Assembly: GCA_025766275.1 (NCBI GenBank)
Contig: JAFKAC010000093.1
Span: 124,001 to 188,000, forward strand
Source of the DNA: Lactarius indigo
Lineage: Eukaryota > Basidiomycota > Agaricomycetes > Russulales > Russulaceae
Reading direction: 5' to 3'
Length of the DNA stretch: 64,000 nt
The position numbers were made by a program, and so were the translations under genes. Numbering within the stretch: the first letter of the stretch is position 1; every line of letters begins with the position of its first letter. Shown piece after piece: positions 11,289 to 23,400 of the stretch. Below the pieces are notes generated by a model. That model did no database searches. It was given only the letters and a program-made list of their open reading frames with translations, and had not been told where the DNA came from.

Positions 11289-13674
11289 CTAGCGACGCGC
11301 TCTCTTCCTAGAATACATATTGCTACCCCTATTGGGAACTTCAGGTTCTAGATACAACAAAGAAGTCATTACTTACTGCGTTTGCTTGACCCGCTCTGTA
11401 GGCCGTGTTGAACGCCCTGAGCGCCGAGTCTCAGGCTGTGCATTTATGGTGGGGTTGCTGACTTTCTGACGCTTGGGGGGACGAGTATCGGCAGCTGTGT
11501 CGGGAACTGGTCTATGAGTGGTAGATGCCTCGGCAGCTTGATCCGCCCTTGAGCTTCCTGTTGTAGAGTGGCGTTGTGTGATAATGCGAGGGCGAGGGCG
11601 AGTGTGAGGGGGTGCAGCGTTGGGTGGGTGCGGAGATGGATCTCGATCTCCCTGTCCCAGCTCCTCACACACCTCGGCACCATTTCCATGCCTTTGGCTG
11701 CTGGTGCTGTGGTGAGGGTGAGGCTTAAGGTGCGGAAAAAGATGGTAAGCATCTCCCATCAACACAAGGAGCTTACTTACATCGCTTGGACCCCCAGCGC
11801 TGTCTTCTTGGCCATTACCGTCAGCCCCCTCTTTGGTTAGAGCATTTCCATCTCCAGGGGTTTCTTCATCATTTCCTTGTGCCTGACGCCCCCAGACATC
11901 TCTCATCTTGAAACGGAATGGGATCTTGCCGGCAGCTTGCCTTTGCGTCCAGTGTTTGAGCAATGCGTTGACATCCTCTTGGCGAATGTGATGGTACTGA
12001 GTGAGCGTAACACCGGCCGGCAGGTACTTGGAAAGGATGAAGTCACCTGGGGTCTCTTTCAGTCTGGCCCATGGGATTCTGCCCTTTCCCCCGCCCACGG
12101 CAATCTCTGATAAGTTCATAAGTGATAGGTCTACTACAAGCTGTAGCTCACTTACTGTACGTCTCGCCCATGAACCTGCCGATGAGGTACTTCCTGTACA
12201 TGAGACCCTCGCGTTCGATGGCTTCCCATCTCGGCAGCATGGGATACCCATTCTTGTCTATCACCAGCTTGATAATTGGCGTTGCATCCTTCCCTTTTCC
12301 CTCCTCTTCGCTGTCATCGCTAGCATGGACTCCTATAAAGGTGCCACATTAGCACACTTCCCTTGAAGCAAAATAGACTCCCACCAAAGGACTCGGCAGT
12401 CCATCTTGAGAAGTCCTTGACCATTGGGTCCCTCTGCCAGTCTTTGTGTCGCGATTTGAAGGACGTTCCACCCAATTCGTTATTGATGTCATGGCTAGGT
12501 AATAGGTCGCTAGATTGTAAGTAGATAGAATTTGATACTCACAACATGATCGCCGGTTCGCCATCACTGTCGCAGTAGCCTGCTAATATGGCAACCCGTA
12601 CACCATATTGGCGGTACATGGACTCAGAAAAATCTCGCATGGTGTTGATACCATGTTTCCCAAACATCCTTGATAGGACTTAGTTACTTCCCACACGATA
12701 GAGTGCTTGGCATGCACGTACCGCTGCTGCTGCCGAGGGGGAGCCTGTTGCTCTGTCCATTTCTTCGCCTCCGCTCTGTACTTCACCCGTGTATGTTCAT
12801 CTAATCTCTGGCTGATCACCTTGATGGACTTTTTGTAGCAACCAAGGTAGGCTGCCGATCCCCGCTTCGACCCAGACATTTCGAGAGCCATCTTGTCAAG
12901 TTCCTTTCGGTGAACATCAACCAAAATGTCGTGATATGTCCATTTTCTGTGACGAAACTGGCATCGTCTTCGCTCCCGTCGGCACCTGTTATAAAGGAAT
13001 CGGCGTACAAACTACGAAATATGAGAGCGGTGCAACATTGTTGAGGCTAAAGCAAACGTACCATTTCTATGCCATCTCTATTGAAGCCCACGCCTTGTCG
13101 CCAACTTTTCTTGATGCTGTCAACGGAAACTTGGATGATTTTGGACCGAGAATCTGGGTCGGCAGCTCGGAATGCAGCAACGTGCCTCTGCAATATGTCG
13201 GTTTGTTCATCTGTTAGTTCAATACTCTGGCTTGAGTGTGAAGCAATGTCAATGGAGGGCGTCTGTGTAAACAACAAGTGTACCCACCTCGCTTGACCCA
13301 TACTATCACTTTCTTCGTTTCCGGGAGCTACACCCTCTTGAGTGACCATGTCTAGATCGCCAGGTGCGATCGAATCCCTGTCCAAGGTCACATTTTAGCA
13401 GTCATACATTAGACCAGAATACACACCTCTCATTTTCTGTGCTACCTCCCTCCTCATCATCGGTAGGAACGCCCCTTCGAGTGATGACATGTAAATCACC
13501 AGAGATGATTGACACCCTATCGAAAGATAAATCTGAGCAGTTAGACTGCAGGCAAAAATTGTAGTCGCTGTCATCAGGGTCTTCAGAGTCTGAAGACTCA
13601 ATGCCTGGCCCTTTGCGCTCAACCTCTTTGGTAGGCTTGGTAGGCTTTTTCATTTGTTTGCTGGTGTTCGGCAT
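11289..13674 (-). CDS. KDZ accessory gene C: multi-exon protein of unknown function
   Basis: ATG at 13674 begins an exon with a basic start (KKPTKPTKEVERK) and an acidic tract. Six or more short introns (about 45-70 nt, GT-AG) are needed to join open segments at about 13674-13428, 13380-13290, 13232-13066, 13015-12725, 12670-12550, 12500-12360 and 12330-11376. The middle part reads like a globular domain with motifs such as DILQRHVAAFRAAD, VDVHRKELDKMALEMSG and HDINNELGGTSFKSRHKDW. The C-terminal third is Pro/Thr/Arg-rich. The frame stops at TAA 11373-11375, or, if a further intron with donor GTAAGT is used, at TAG 11289-11291 after the basic tail KRARR. I recall similar segments only from TE-rich Agaricomycete genomes and recognise no enzymatic motif. 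It is transcribed towards gene B. Confidence 0.55.
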
Positions 13675-13858
13675 CGGGAAGGTAGGTTTTTCAAGAGGGA
13701 TAGACTTAAGGTCTAAAGGTTCGGCAGCTTTAAGGCATTATATCACGTGCCAACTTGTGCTCGGCAGCGTGGGATTGTTTATCGGGAGCTCAACTCCCAC
13801 GGAATCCGCATGTATCGGCAGCTAATCATCTTCATTCAAGTCCCTTGACGCTGAGGAA

Positions 13859-15153
13859 ATGCAGGCTTTCCAGCTCCCTCAGACGTGCACACTCTCCCCC
13901 CTGAGTCTGTCCCATCTCTGTGCTGAATACCTCCGTGCTCAGTTCCAATACAAGTTAAACCAGCGCTCCTCTCAGCCAATCAGCATTGCTAAGGCACCAC
14001 GAGCTCCCTTGATGCTGCCGGTGCCTCTAATTTCAGAGCTGGATCGAATTGCACTCACTCTGGTGGATGCATTCATGAACCGTGGTTAGTGACACAGACT
14101 GGGCACTCAGACATATATCCTGAGACAATCCAAGCAGTGCAGATAAACTGGGATATTACATGTTATGCAGATAAGCTCCCAATGAAGCCAAACAATCCAG
14201 GAACCCAGGTGTCCAAGCAGAAAGAGGCCAGCCTGAAGAGGCAATATCCTCCGCTGGAGGGTACGGCAGCTGCCCTTACCATTTCAAGGCCCTGCATTGT
14301 CATTGACAACCAAGGAATGATATTGGCATGGCATCTTCCTGGAATCTTGAATGATTCTCGGCAGGTAAGTTTACTCACCTTGTCCGATCACCGCATCAAA
14401 TATAATGTATTTTAGGGTGAAATGATGGCAGCAACAGAGAAGCTACATTTTTTGTTGAGCAAGCGTCAAAGTAGCACATCTTGGCGTGTTGATCCAGAAA
14501 TATTTCCTTCAGGGCTAGAGGGCCTTCAGGGGGTGATCAACATATCACCTGCATGGTTCCAACAAGGACATGAGGTGAATTTTCTCTACCAGTAATGTTT
14601 TATCATTCAGCAGCTGATTTCAATTGAGATGGTACAACCACACCCCCAGGTCGGTGCGGCTTTGAGAAAGCCAGCTGTCTTGGACTGGCTAGATTGCATC
14701 ACTCAATCCAATTCAATATTGAGTGCAATCCTGGCTGTCATTCATCCGGAGCTTTATAATGCCGGTCAGGATACCTTCAAACGGCTAAGAGAATGTGCCG
14801 AGATCCAGCCACAGGATGTCCTCTGTCAATGGACATCCATTTTCAACGGCGTCTCTGTCATTTGTAATCGCCTCACGCCGCCACATCGGGACGGAAATTC
14901 CAGGAAACAATGGTATGATTTGCTGGCGTCTGTTGGGCGCTACCGAAATTGCAATTTGAGGCTGCCGGGAATTGGACTCTCGCTGGAGTATGGTCCTGGT
15001 TCAGTAGTTGGCCTGTTAGGGGGGACGCTGGAGCATGAAGTGCACAATTTTGAAGGAGAAAGAGTATGCTACACATACTTCATGAGGGATAGAGTACATG
15101 AGTGGGCAGGGGTTCCAGGGAATTCTTGGATGAACATAGCCCACTATCAGTAA
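13859..15153 (+). CDS. TET/JBP-family 2-oxoglutarate/Fe(II) dioxygenase
   Basis: Enzymes of this family oxidise 5-methylcytosine (or thymine, in JBP) in DNA using Fe(II) and 2-oxoglutarate. The last exon (14611-15153) holds the double-stranded beta-helix core. The iron-binding His-X-Asp is in PPHRDGNSRKQWYDLL (His codon 14884), the third ligand is expected in LEHEVHNF about 50 residues later, and the 2-oxoglutarate-binding Arg in GERVCYTYFMRD follows. The hydrophobic strand PGSVVGLLGG lies between. Introns 14365-14415 and 14575-14610 are clear and keep phase. The first intron, near 14081-14139, joining the ATG 13859 exon to the segment starting INWDITCYADK, could not be fixed without a phase problem, so the N-terminus is uncertain. 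All catalytic residues are present. Linkage to a KDZ transposase is the known arrangement in Agaricomycetes; it may protect the element from, or reverse, cytosine methylation. Length about 350 residues. Confidence 0.85.
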
Positions 15154-16415
15154 CATAGCGACTGTCAAAGCTTTCTCCTATATATCTTTTCTTGACTTAG
15201 CAAGGCCAGAATTCGATACCACTAGCAATGGGAATCAGTGTAATAGGGCATGGCTATTATGGTATATCTATGATTTCGGCAGCTCACTGTCGGTGCAAGG
15301 TTTCACAAATACAAAGAAATATTGTTATTTTTGTGGCAGCTCACCAAACGTCTTGAACAGAAATGGTGATCCATAGTAAATTACAATCCCTCTCTATGAA
15401 AAATCTCTCTCAGCTCCCTCTCCTGAGCTGCCAGACAACACTCTATTTGGGGCATTACCAATGACATCTCATTCATTGGCTAGCTACTAACATCAGACCT
15501 GGGTGATGCTATGATATAGGGAAGATGTAGTTTCTGGATCTTCCTCCTTAACAGATACCCTTATCGCTGCAGGATCTGAGCTCTACACTGCTAGGAAACT
15601 ACATCAGCATATTTGGGCATACCCCCCATGGCGGATCCATGGCTTCGGTAGCTCATTTGTTAGTACGATATTTTGCAGATACAACATTATATTGTTTTTC
15701 GGTAGATCAGTAAATGTCTCTGGAGCGATAATTCCTGGTAATTGTCCCTCAGCCAAGTCAAACTGTTTGCCATCTTAATGGGGTGTACTCATGTCACACT
15801 CCTAGAGACCATACTATCGAGCCTTGTCTCAATCACAAGAGAAATATCTTGTTTTTTGTCAAGACAGACAGCATCTGTGTTATCTCTGTGTTATATTGCC
15901 GAGGCTGCCGAGATGGTAATATGGTCTAGTACACTTTCGGTAGCTACCAATCAACCAAATGGTAGAAACCCTAAAATAATGACAGACACCGCTGCCAGGT
16001 ACCTTGAGAAGGCACACTTTTGCATAAACAGAACTGTTGACCCCAAATTTGTGCTTCACAGTTGAGGATGAACGAAGCAACATGCTATCAAAGGGTATCT
16101 CATGTCATATACAATAGATAAAATATGTGCTACATGAGAGAACAGCCTGAAGTGGTTTAAGTAGTTGCCGATAGTAGTGTAAGTGACCACAGGTCCAGTC
16201 CAGTCCAGTTTAACAGCACAAAGTGGTTTGATTGGCTGCCAAACCTGGTTTATCTAAGCTACCGACAGTAGCGTGAGTGACCACAGGTCAAGTCCGGACT
16301 GCAAAATCCACAGACGCAATACCCAGCCAGCCAAAGCTGCCGACAGGTTAATTGGAGGCGCTGCTTCTTCAGGGACATATACTGCAACACACGACACATC
16401 CATTCTTAGTTTCCC
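15154..16415 (+). other. Intergenic stretch of the KDZ element, no gene supported
   Basis: 1.26 kb between TET/JBP and the transposase, presumably containing the transposase promoter. It is AT-rich, has several TCGGCAG/CTGCCGA copies (near 15275, 15905 and 16331), and repeats a short segment (GTGAGTGACCACAGGTC-like) at about 16176 and 16270. An open frame at 15742-16065 has no splice or domain support and is judged to be chance. Confidence 0.6.
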
Positions 16416-17808
16416 ATGGCACGCAAGGGTGTGAAGGCATCCAAATTCCTCCACAGAAAGTCTAAGGCTAAGGTGATTGAGTGGGTGTCCCGAGAAGGCT
16501 CCCGAGGAACCAGAAATATCCCGGTAGAAGTAGGCACCTCAACAAATCTGCCGACACCAAGACAAGATGCTGGCAGAATGGAGATAGACAACCATGGGGC
16601 AATATTGGATGAAACCGACCCTGCGTCCATGGATGTTGATGAGACAATCTGGATAGAGGAGCCATTCATACCTGAACAGACGAGAGTGGGTTTGCATCCA
16701 TGCCCTTCTCCAATAGTATTTTACATGTTCTCCCAGTCCCAGCACATATACATGGAAGAATTTATTCCTAGGATTGGCCCCTACTTGCGTTGCCTCCTCA
16801 ACTCTGAGGGTGTCCCAGCTATGACAATGTGCCAGGGCTGCATGTCTGCCCCATTTGAGTGGAGATGTACCGACTGCTTCCCTGCTCTGGTGCTCTGCAA
16901 GGAGTGCTGCCGAAAATCACATAACCGGCTTCCGTTCCACAGGGTTCAGAAGTGGACAGGGAAATACTTCATGCCGTCGTGGTTGCGGGAGGTTGGGATA
17001 TGCTTGCGTCTTGGGCACTCTGGGGATTTGTGCCCAATTCAAAGTGTGCGTTGCCAACCCTTTTATTTTTTAAATCTCATTCCAAAAAATACAGTCACAG
17101 AGGTGCTATGATGCCGACGAAGACTGCCAGGTCGGTAGCCACAGAGAGTATCATGCAGCTGCCGACCTTGGCTTCGACAGTCCAAAACCTGGGCGTCATG
17201 ATAAAGAGGGAAATCAAATAATAACTGTCATTGATAGGTCTGGAATCCACAAGATTGGCGTCAGCTGGTGCTTCTGCCCTGAAGCTCCCGAGCACGACAT
17301 GCAGTTGATGATGGCAGGGCTCTTTCCAGCCACATTTCGCAACCCAAAGACAGCATTTACCTTCCGGGTGCTAGAAGACTTCCATTTGGACAATCTTGAA
17401 TGCAAGACGACTCCAAGCCAATTTTTCAGTCGCCTAAGGAGACTCACAAATGATGAGTTTCCAAATTCAGTGCCGGTAAGAGAACTTAGCACATCTGCCG
17501 ATAGCAGACTAATCGGCAGCTTTAGGACCGATATCGGGAGCTGCTGAGGGTCTCCCGGCAGTGGAGAGTACTCATTTCCCGGAAGAGATTCGGTTTCGGG
17601 TATGGGGAGAATGAAGAACAGAAGCCGGGATCAACAGCTATATTCTGTGCTTTGTGTGCACAACCTGGAATCAACCTCCCCGAGGATTGGAGAGAGTTTG
17701 AAAATAGGTGTGTCAATAGTCTTCGGTACCTAGTAACTGCCGACATATTACTTTAGCAAAACCCTTTTCATGCGGGGCTTCATGATGGATGGGAACTTCC
17801 AGGCAGAG
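16416..17808 (+). pseudogene. KDZ transposase, 5' part (CxC2 cysteine cluster and start of catalytic domain)
   Basis: ATG at 16416. Exon 1 (to 17045) carries the cysteine cluster that precedes KDZ transposases: CQGCMSAPFEWRCTDCF, then CKECCRKSH and HRVQKWTGKYF. Introns 17046-17100, 17476-17525 and 17708-17756 are short GT-AG introns. Spliced exons read RCYDADEDC, then SGIHKIGVSWCFCPEAPEH, AFTFRVLEDFHLDNLECKT, DRYRELLRVSRQWR and AQPGINLPEDW, all characteristic family motifs. The exon ends in FMMDGNFQAE, whose Asp is probably catalytic in the RNase H-like fold, exactly where Gypsy-1 is inserted (duplication CAGAG). The reading resumes at 25675 in the same phase. The transposase is nuclear and cuts the element ends. 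Confidence 0.88.
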
Positions 17809-18328
17809 TGTCACGTTTCGGACTATCTATGTTGTGGTGTGACTTCGAGTAGGACCCTTACTGTACCGGTTGCAACTACGGCGGTAAGGTATATTAGTTG
17901 CGGACTTACTTACGGTGATACGGTGATGCGATAGGAGATACGGTACGGATTGCTGACTGATGGTGTGCGCCACTAATACTAGTAGCAGTAGTATTAGGAT
18001 CGAGTTCTTTACGCGATACGTTGGACGCTACTTTACGATGACTCATAGCAGCGCTTCAAAGCCTGCTCGACTTGTATTTATAGTGTCTAGTGAAGACCAA
18101 GATACGCCATCTTGGTCTTCTTGAATCGTCACTTGTTCTTTCCGTTCTTATCTTATTCTCGTATCCACACGTTTCCAAGAATCCAGAGAACGCAGAAGTC
18201 TTGCCGGTGTACCTCCGCGTATTCACTAAGGCAGGAACACGGACCTTCGAGTCGTCGTGTCGATTGCATCGCTAAGTTGTTACCGCCTCCTCGTGCTCAA
18301 GTCGGGCTAACGTCGTGACGACGTTACA
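17809..18328 (+). repeat. Gypsy-1 5' LTR
   Basis: 520 bp, TGTCACG to GTTACA. Contains a TATTTATA box (18075-18082) and an 11-bp inverted repeat around ATACGCC (AAGACCAAGAT / ATCTTGGTCTT, 18093-18119) that is also conserved in the diverged solo LTR at 50264-50710. Confidence 0.95.
18075..18119 (+). promoter_or_regulatory. Gypsy-1 TATA box and predicted RNA 5' end
   Basis: TATTTATA at 18075-18082 is followed about 34 nt later by ATCTTGGTCTT (18109-18119), the exact reverse complement of the PBS at 18331-18341. The transcript start is therefore predicted at about 18109, as required for self-priming. Confidence 0.65.
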
Positions 18329-18330
18329 TT

Positions 18331-18341
18331 AAGACCAAGAT
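18331..18341 (+). promoter_or_regulatory. Gypsy-1 primer-binding site (self-priming)
   Basis: AAGACCAAGAT, two bases after the LTR end, pairs with the 11 nt at the predicted RNA 5' end. An 11-nt match is the length described for Tf1 of fission yeast. I saw no good match to a tRNA 3' end. Confidence 0.7.
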
Positions 18342-18347
18342 ACCATC

Positions 18348-20408
18348 GTGGCCGTAACAACCAGAGACCAGTGGACAAGCTTCCGTCCATACTCGCTCCC
18401 AAGAAGGGGAGAACGTAACGTCCCTACGCGCTTCTTACAAGCTGCCAGTTGGAGGGAAAGACAAGAAGAGACTGGATATTTTGTTGAGTTTAACGGACCT
18501 AGTAGGTTCCGCCCAGTTGAGTTCAACTTCGACCATCTGTGTTGGGTAGAAGTTACGTGGAATCCCATAGAATCTCAGTGGGACATAGTACGACCAGCAG
18601 GACCCAGATATCGTTGCGACATCGACGCGCGAGAACTCAATAGTCGAGCCGACTGGGGCCCCATCGACGGACAAATACAAGAACACTCCACCGGAGAGGT
18701 AGTGTCTGAGGAATCTGAGGAAGAGCAACAGAGCAAAGAAGCAGAAGAAAGCGAAGGGCGACAACCGGATCAAACCGAAACCAGCGGGGGAGCAATACAA
18801 GACCTCCTCATTGAACGAGCTGAGTCCGCGCATATTACCAAACCAGAGCCGATTCATATCAGATCACCAGCCATCATGGCCACCTTGACACAGGCCATGG
18901 AAGAAGTTGCCATCGAAGAGGCCCACGCAATACGAACTGAGGCAAGGGAAATCCTCATGCCCATCAACCCAGAAACCGGAGTACGAATGACCGCAGACGA
19001 CGCCGCTATTTTTAGAGCTATAGGATCAGACCGAGGAGACCCTCCGTCTGAGCGACAAGTAGTACTGGAACTTCCCCCAGGCATAGGAGGACCCGGCGAG
19101 GATCCACCACCCCCACCTGGAGGAGGAGTCCCGTTCGACATACGAAGGACCGAACCACCACGAGGACCACCCGCCGGACCGCCCGCCGGACCGCCCGGTG
19201 GAGGAGGGGGAGGAGGAGGAGGTGGCGGAGGCGCCGGAGGAGGAGGACATCATAACGAGAAACTCACCGGCGAGCCACCCTCTATTTTTGACGGAGACAG
19301 ACTCAAAGTGGACCAGTTCCTCACACAGTGGCACGTCTACTGGGGGATGAACTTAGACGCCCCCATTATGCGCAACGACTACAGGAGATGCCTCCTGTTC
19401 CTTTCATACATCAAAGGCGGAGCAGTCAGCGAATGGGTTCTGTCCTTCCTGAACTGGCTCAACAGGCAAATACAACGAGGGATTAGTCCCTACACTCGCG
19501 ATCTATGGAACGCCGTAGCCGACGGCTTCAGCCAGCGGTTCGAAAACACGCTGGAGCGCGAACAAGCGCAAGCCATATTACGGAAAGGGTTTAAAATGAC
19601 GGGAGAAGACATTGACAAGTACGTCAATGACTTTGAACAACTTGCACGGAAGGCTCACTATCGCCTCAACGAACCACAAACGATCGATCTCTTCACGGCG
19701 GGCCTACCACGAGAACTTTTCAAAAACGCATTCCAATTCGACAATCCGGTCACGTTCGATGACTGGAAGCGAGCCGTACTCAAACGGCAGAAGAACTATA
19801 TTCACCTAAAGGCAAGGCTCAATGAATACAAGAACACGACACAGCCCAAGAAGCAAACCGGCAACGCGGGATGGGCACTCCCGCAAAACCTGCCTCAAAC
19901 CAACCCCTGGGCCATGGACACATCGGCCGATCGCGCTAAAGTACGGCTGGCAGGGTCTGAAGACATAGACTTCAACAAACTACCCCATCGTGATTGGCCA
20001 GCGCCACTGTTCCCGCCTAGGGGAGGGCCGGGTGCAAGAGGGCGAGGAAGGGGAGGATCGCGACGAGACCTAAGGAACGTCCTTTGTTATAACTGCAATG
20101 CTCCGGGTCACCTCTCACGAAATTGCCCCCATCCGCCACAGCAAAGGCGGTGGCAGAACGGGCCCTCTAGTAGCCGCATGACGGAGACCACGGGCTACCC
20201 GCAAGGACCCATATCGCAATACGAACCATCACTGCCGGGATACATGTCCCCAGCACCAAGTACAACGCCGATGCCGCAGATCAACGCGGCCAAGACGGCA
20301 GGAGAGCAGGCAAAGGAGTGGCTTACGCAAGTCGCCAACAGCACGGATGAAGTGAAGGACCTCATCCTTCAGGACCTATGGGGAAAAGAGGGTTTTCGGG
20401 ACGCCTGA
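18348..20408 (+). CDS. gag: Gypsy-1 Gag polyprotein
   Basis: An open frame of 686 codons starting 19 nt after the LTR. The N-terminal third is acidic and hydrophilic, followed by a glycine/proline tract near residues 245-300. A retrotransposon Gag capsid region follows at roughly residues 300-490 (VDQFLTQWHVYWGMN, then AQAILRKGFKMTGEDIDKYV). One CCHC zinc knuckle, CYNCNAPGHLSRNC, lies near residue 582. The product forms the virus-like particle and binds element RNA. The 3' end overlaps pol, which lies in another frame (20378 onwards), so a frameshift or reinitiation step is needed for Pol. The frame is intact. Confidence 0.9.
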   Translation: MAVTTRDQWTSFRPYSLPRRGERNVPTRFLQAASWRERQEETGYFVEFNGPSRFRPVEFNFDHLCWVEVTWNPIESQWDIVRPAGPRYRCDIDARELNSRADWGPIDGQIQEHSTGEVVSEESEEEQQSKEAEESEGRQPDQTETSGGAIQDLLIERAESAHITKPEPIHIRSPAIMATLTQAMEEVAIEEAHAIRTEAREILMPINPETGVRMTADDAAIFRAIGSDRGDPPSERQVVLELPPGIGGPGEDPPPPPGGGVPFDIRRTEPPRGPPAGPPAGPPGGGGGGGGGGGGAGGGGHHNEKLTGEPPSIFDGDRLKVDQFLTQWHVYWGMNLDAPIMRNDYRRCLLFLSYIKGGAVSEWVLSFLNWLNRQIQRGISPYTRDLWNAVADGFSQRFENTLEREQAQAILRKGFKMTGEDIDKYVNDFEQLARKAHYRLNEPQTIDLFTAGLPRELFKNAFQFDNPVTFDDWKRAVLKRQKNYIHLKARLNEYKNTTQPKKQTGNAGWALPQNLPQTNPWAMDTSADRAKVRLAGSEDIDFNKLPHRDWPAPLFPPRGGPGARGRGRGGSRRDLRNVLCYNCNAPGHLSRNCPHPPQQRRWQNGPSSSRMTETTGYPQGPISQYEPSLPGYMSPAPSTTPMPQINAAKTAGEQAKEWLTQVANSTDEVKDLILQDLWGKEGFRDA

Positions 20409-23400
20409 ACCCGTCAGTCTGGGTGAGGGCTTTACAATGTAATTCTGTAATCGTGACAACGCGCTATCGATCTTTGCGAATTCCAGTTACTGTCCGAACG
20501 AATTACCAAACGACTGAAGTAAAAGCATTGGTCGACTCCGGAGCGACCGACAATTTCATCAAACCAAGCTTAGCAACCCGGGCAGGAATCCCGGTGCAAC
20601 CGCTAGAAGCACCTCGCAAGATATGGAACATAGATAATACGGAAAACAAAGCTGGGTTAATCACTCATTATGTTAACCTAGAAGTAAAAACACAAGGGCA
20701 GATAAAGAAGATGACCTTCCTGGTCACCGACCTCGGCAGCGAAGACATGGTACTCGGCTACCCGTGGCTCAGCGCCTTCGAGCCTAACATCAGCTGGGCT
20801 ACGGCAACCACACATCCCGACGTACAACCCGTAGTACTGGCAACTACGGAAGCACTACTTACCGTGCCCACGATCAGGGCCCTAATCGCCGCGGAAAAGC
20901 ACGACATCATACAAGAATTAGAAGAGGAGACCTTCGCAAGAGCCACAACCTCGACGGAGTTGGCCATATCGGCAAAGCAACAACAAACGGCGGCCGAGCT
21001 GCCAGCAGTGTACGCCGAATTCAGCAAGCTTTTTAACGAGCAGGCCTCGCATCGCTTCCCCCTGGCAAGGCCGTGGGACCACGCGATCGACTTCAAGCCA
21101 TCAGCACCGGCTGCTATAGATTGCAAGATATATCCCATGACGCAAAAAGAAGAAGGCGAACTCAAGGAGTTCTTAGAGGAAAAGTTGAAGCAGGGCTACT
21201 TACGCCCTTCCATATCCCCGTACGCATCCTCCTTTTTCTTCATCAAAAAGAAGGACGGAAAACTGCGTCCAGTCCAGGACTACCGGGTCATCAACTCCCA
21301 CACCATTCGCAACCAATACCCTTTGCCACTTATCCAGGACCTAATTCTCGACCTCAGCAACGCCCACATATACACGAAACTTGACATCTGCTGGGGGTAT
21401 AACAACATACGCATTCGCGACGGCGACCAGGAAAAGGCGGCGTTCAAGACGAAATTCGGCCTTTTCGAACCAACGGTCATGTTCTTCGGCCTTACTAACT
21501 CCCCAGCAACCTTTCAAGCCATGATGAACCACATCTATCGCGACACGATAGCCAAACACGAACGTTTAGGCACTACGATACGTGTTTACATGGATGATAT
21601 CGGTATCGCGACTCATTTTGACCACGACCTAGCCGCCCACATGAACGCGGTGCGCGACGTACTCCGTGTTGCGGACGAACACAACCTCTACTTCAAGCTC
21701 GAAAAATGCCTCTTCCACCAACCACGAATGGATTACCTGGGGGTAATCCTTGAAAAGGGGGTAACTCGCATGGACCCCGTAAAAGTTCAGGGCATCAAAG
21801 ACTGGCCGACACCAACGAAAGTCAAAGACGTCCGATCCTTCCTCGGCTTCTGCAACTTTTACAGACTTTTCATTCGTGGTTTTGCAACCCATGCCAAGCC
21901 CCTCACCAAATTAACACGAAAGGACGAAGAATGGAGGTGGACCGAAGAAGAGGACAAGGCTTTTAATACCTTGAAGCGCCTTGTGACCGAGGAACCAGTG
22001 CTAGCGCACCCAGTCCTCCAAGACCCATTTGAGCTAGAGGTCGACACCTCGGGTTACGCGGTGGGAGCTGTACTACTACAAAAGAAATCTGACGGAAAGC
22101 GACACCCCATAGGCTATTATTCCGCAACGCTCTCCGAAGCAGAGCGAAACTACGATATCTACGATCTGGAATTGCTCGCAATCGTTAAAGCCCTGAGAAA
22201 CTGGAGACCGCTGCTCGCTGGGGCACCGCACAAGATCAAAATCTACTCCGATCACCTAAATCTACAGTACTGGAAGTCGCCGCAGAAAATCAGCAGGCGT
22301 GTCGCGAGGGAAGTACTCGAACTTTCTGAGTACGACTTTGAGATTCATCACATCAAGGGAAAGAACAATGGAAGAGCCGACGCCCTTTCGCGAAGACCAG
22401 ACTATGACCAAGGAGTAGAGGACAACAGCGAAGTAGTGGTACTGCCACCAGAGGTCTTCGTCCGAGCCCTTAACACAGCAAGGACGCTGACCCTAAGTCC
22501 AAACTTACTGCAACCACGACACCAGCAAGATGAGCAAGTGATCAAGGTATGGGCAGACCCCCACCAATTGAAGAAGATACAGGGAGAATGGTATAAAGAC
22601 GGCAGGTTCGTAATAACCGGACCAGCATCGGCGCACCGAGTGCTAATTCACGACCACCACGATCTACCCATACATGGACATCCGGGGATCGCGAGAACGC
22701 AGCGAATACTGGAGAGGCACTACTGGTGGCCACGACTACGGAGAGACGTCTACGAATACGTGCAAGGGTGCGCTGAATGTCAGCGGAACAAGGTCAATAC
22801 GCGACCCATACGCGCGGCCCTATACCCCATCACACCCGTACTCGACGCACTACCCTTTCAAACGGTAGCAGCGGACTTCATCACCAAGTTACCGACATCA
22901 GGAGGATATGATAGTATTCTCACCGTAACCGACCACGACTGTAGCAAAGCCTCGATATTTATACCGTGCCGAGAAGAGATAACCGCTGAGGAGACTGCCG
23001 CATTGTACGTGCGTCATGTTTTCAAACGGTTCGGACTACCGCGCAAAATCATCAGTGACCGGGACCCACGATTCACTTCCAAGTTTACACGAGAAGTATG
23101 CCGCATCCTGGGAGTTCAGCAAAACATATCAACCGCCTATCATCCACGTACCGATGGGCAGTCTGAAAGGACTAATCAGTGGCTAGAACAGTACTTGCGC
23201 TTTTGGGTAAACGAGCGACAAGATAACTGGGTCACATATTTGCCAATTGCCGAGTTTGCGCACAATAACTGGCCTCACGAACATACGAAGCAGTCACCGT
23301 TCCAGCTCTTGATGGGATACGACCCGCGAGCTGATTGGACCGATAAGCCATCCCCTATCCCACAAGTAACCGTGTGACTGACGCAGCTAAAGGAAGCTAG

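Noticed and set aside
15742..16065. 107-codon plus-strand frame between TET/JBP and the transposase
   Set aside because: No domain, no splice continuation, AT-rich noncoding character.
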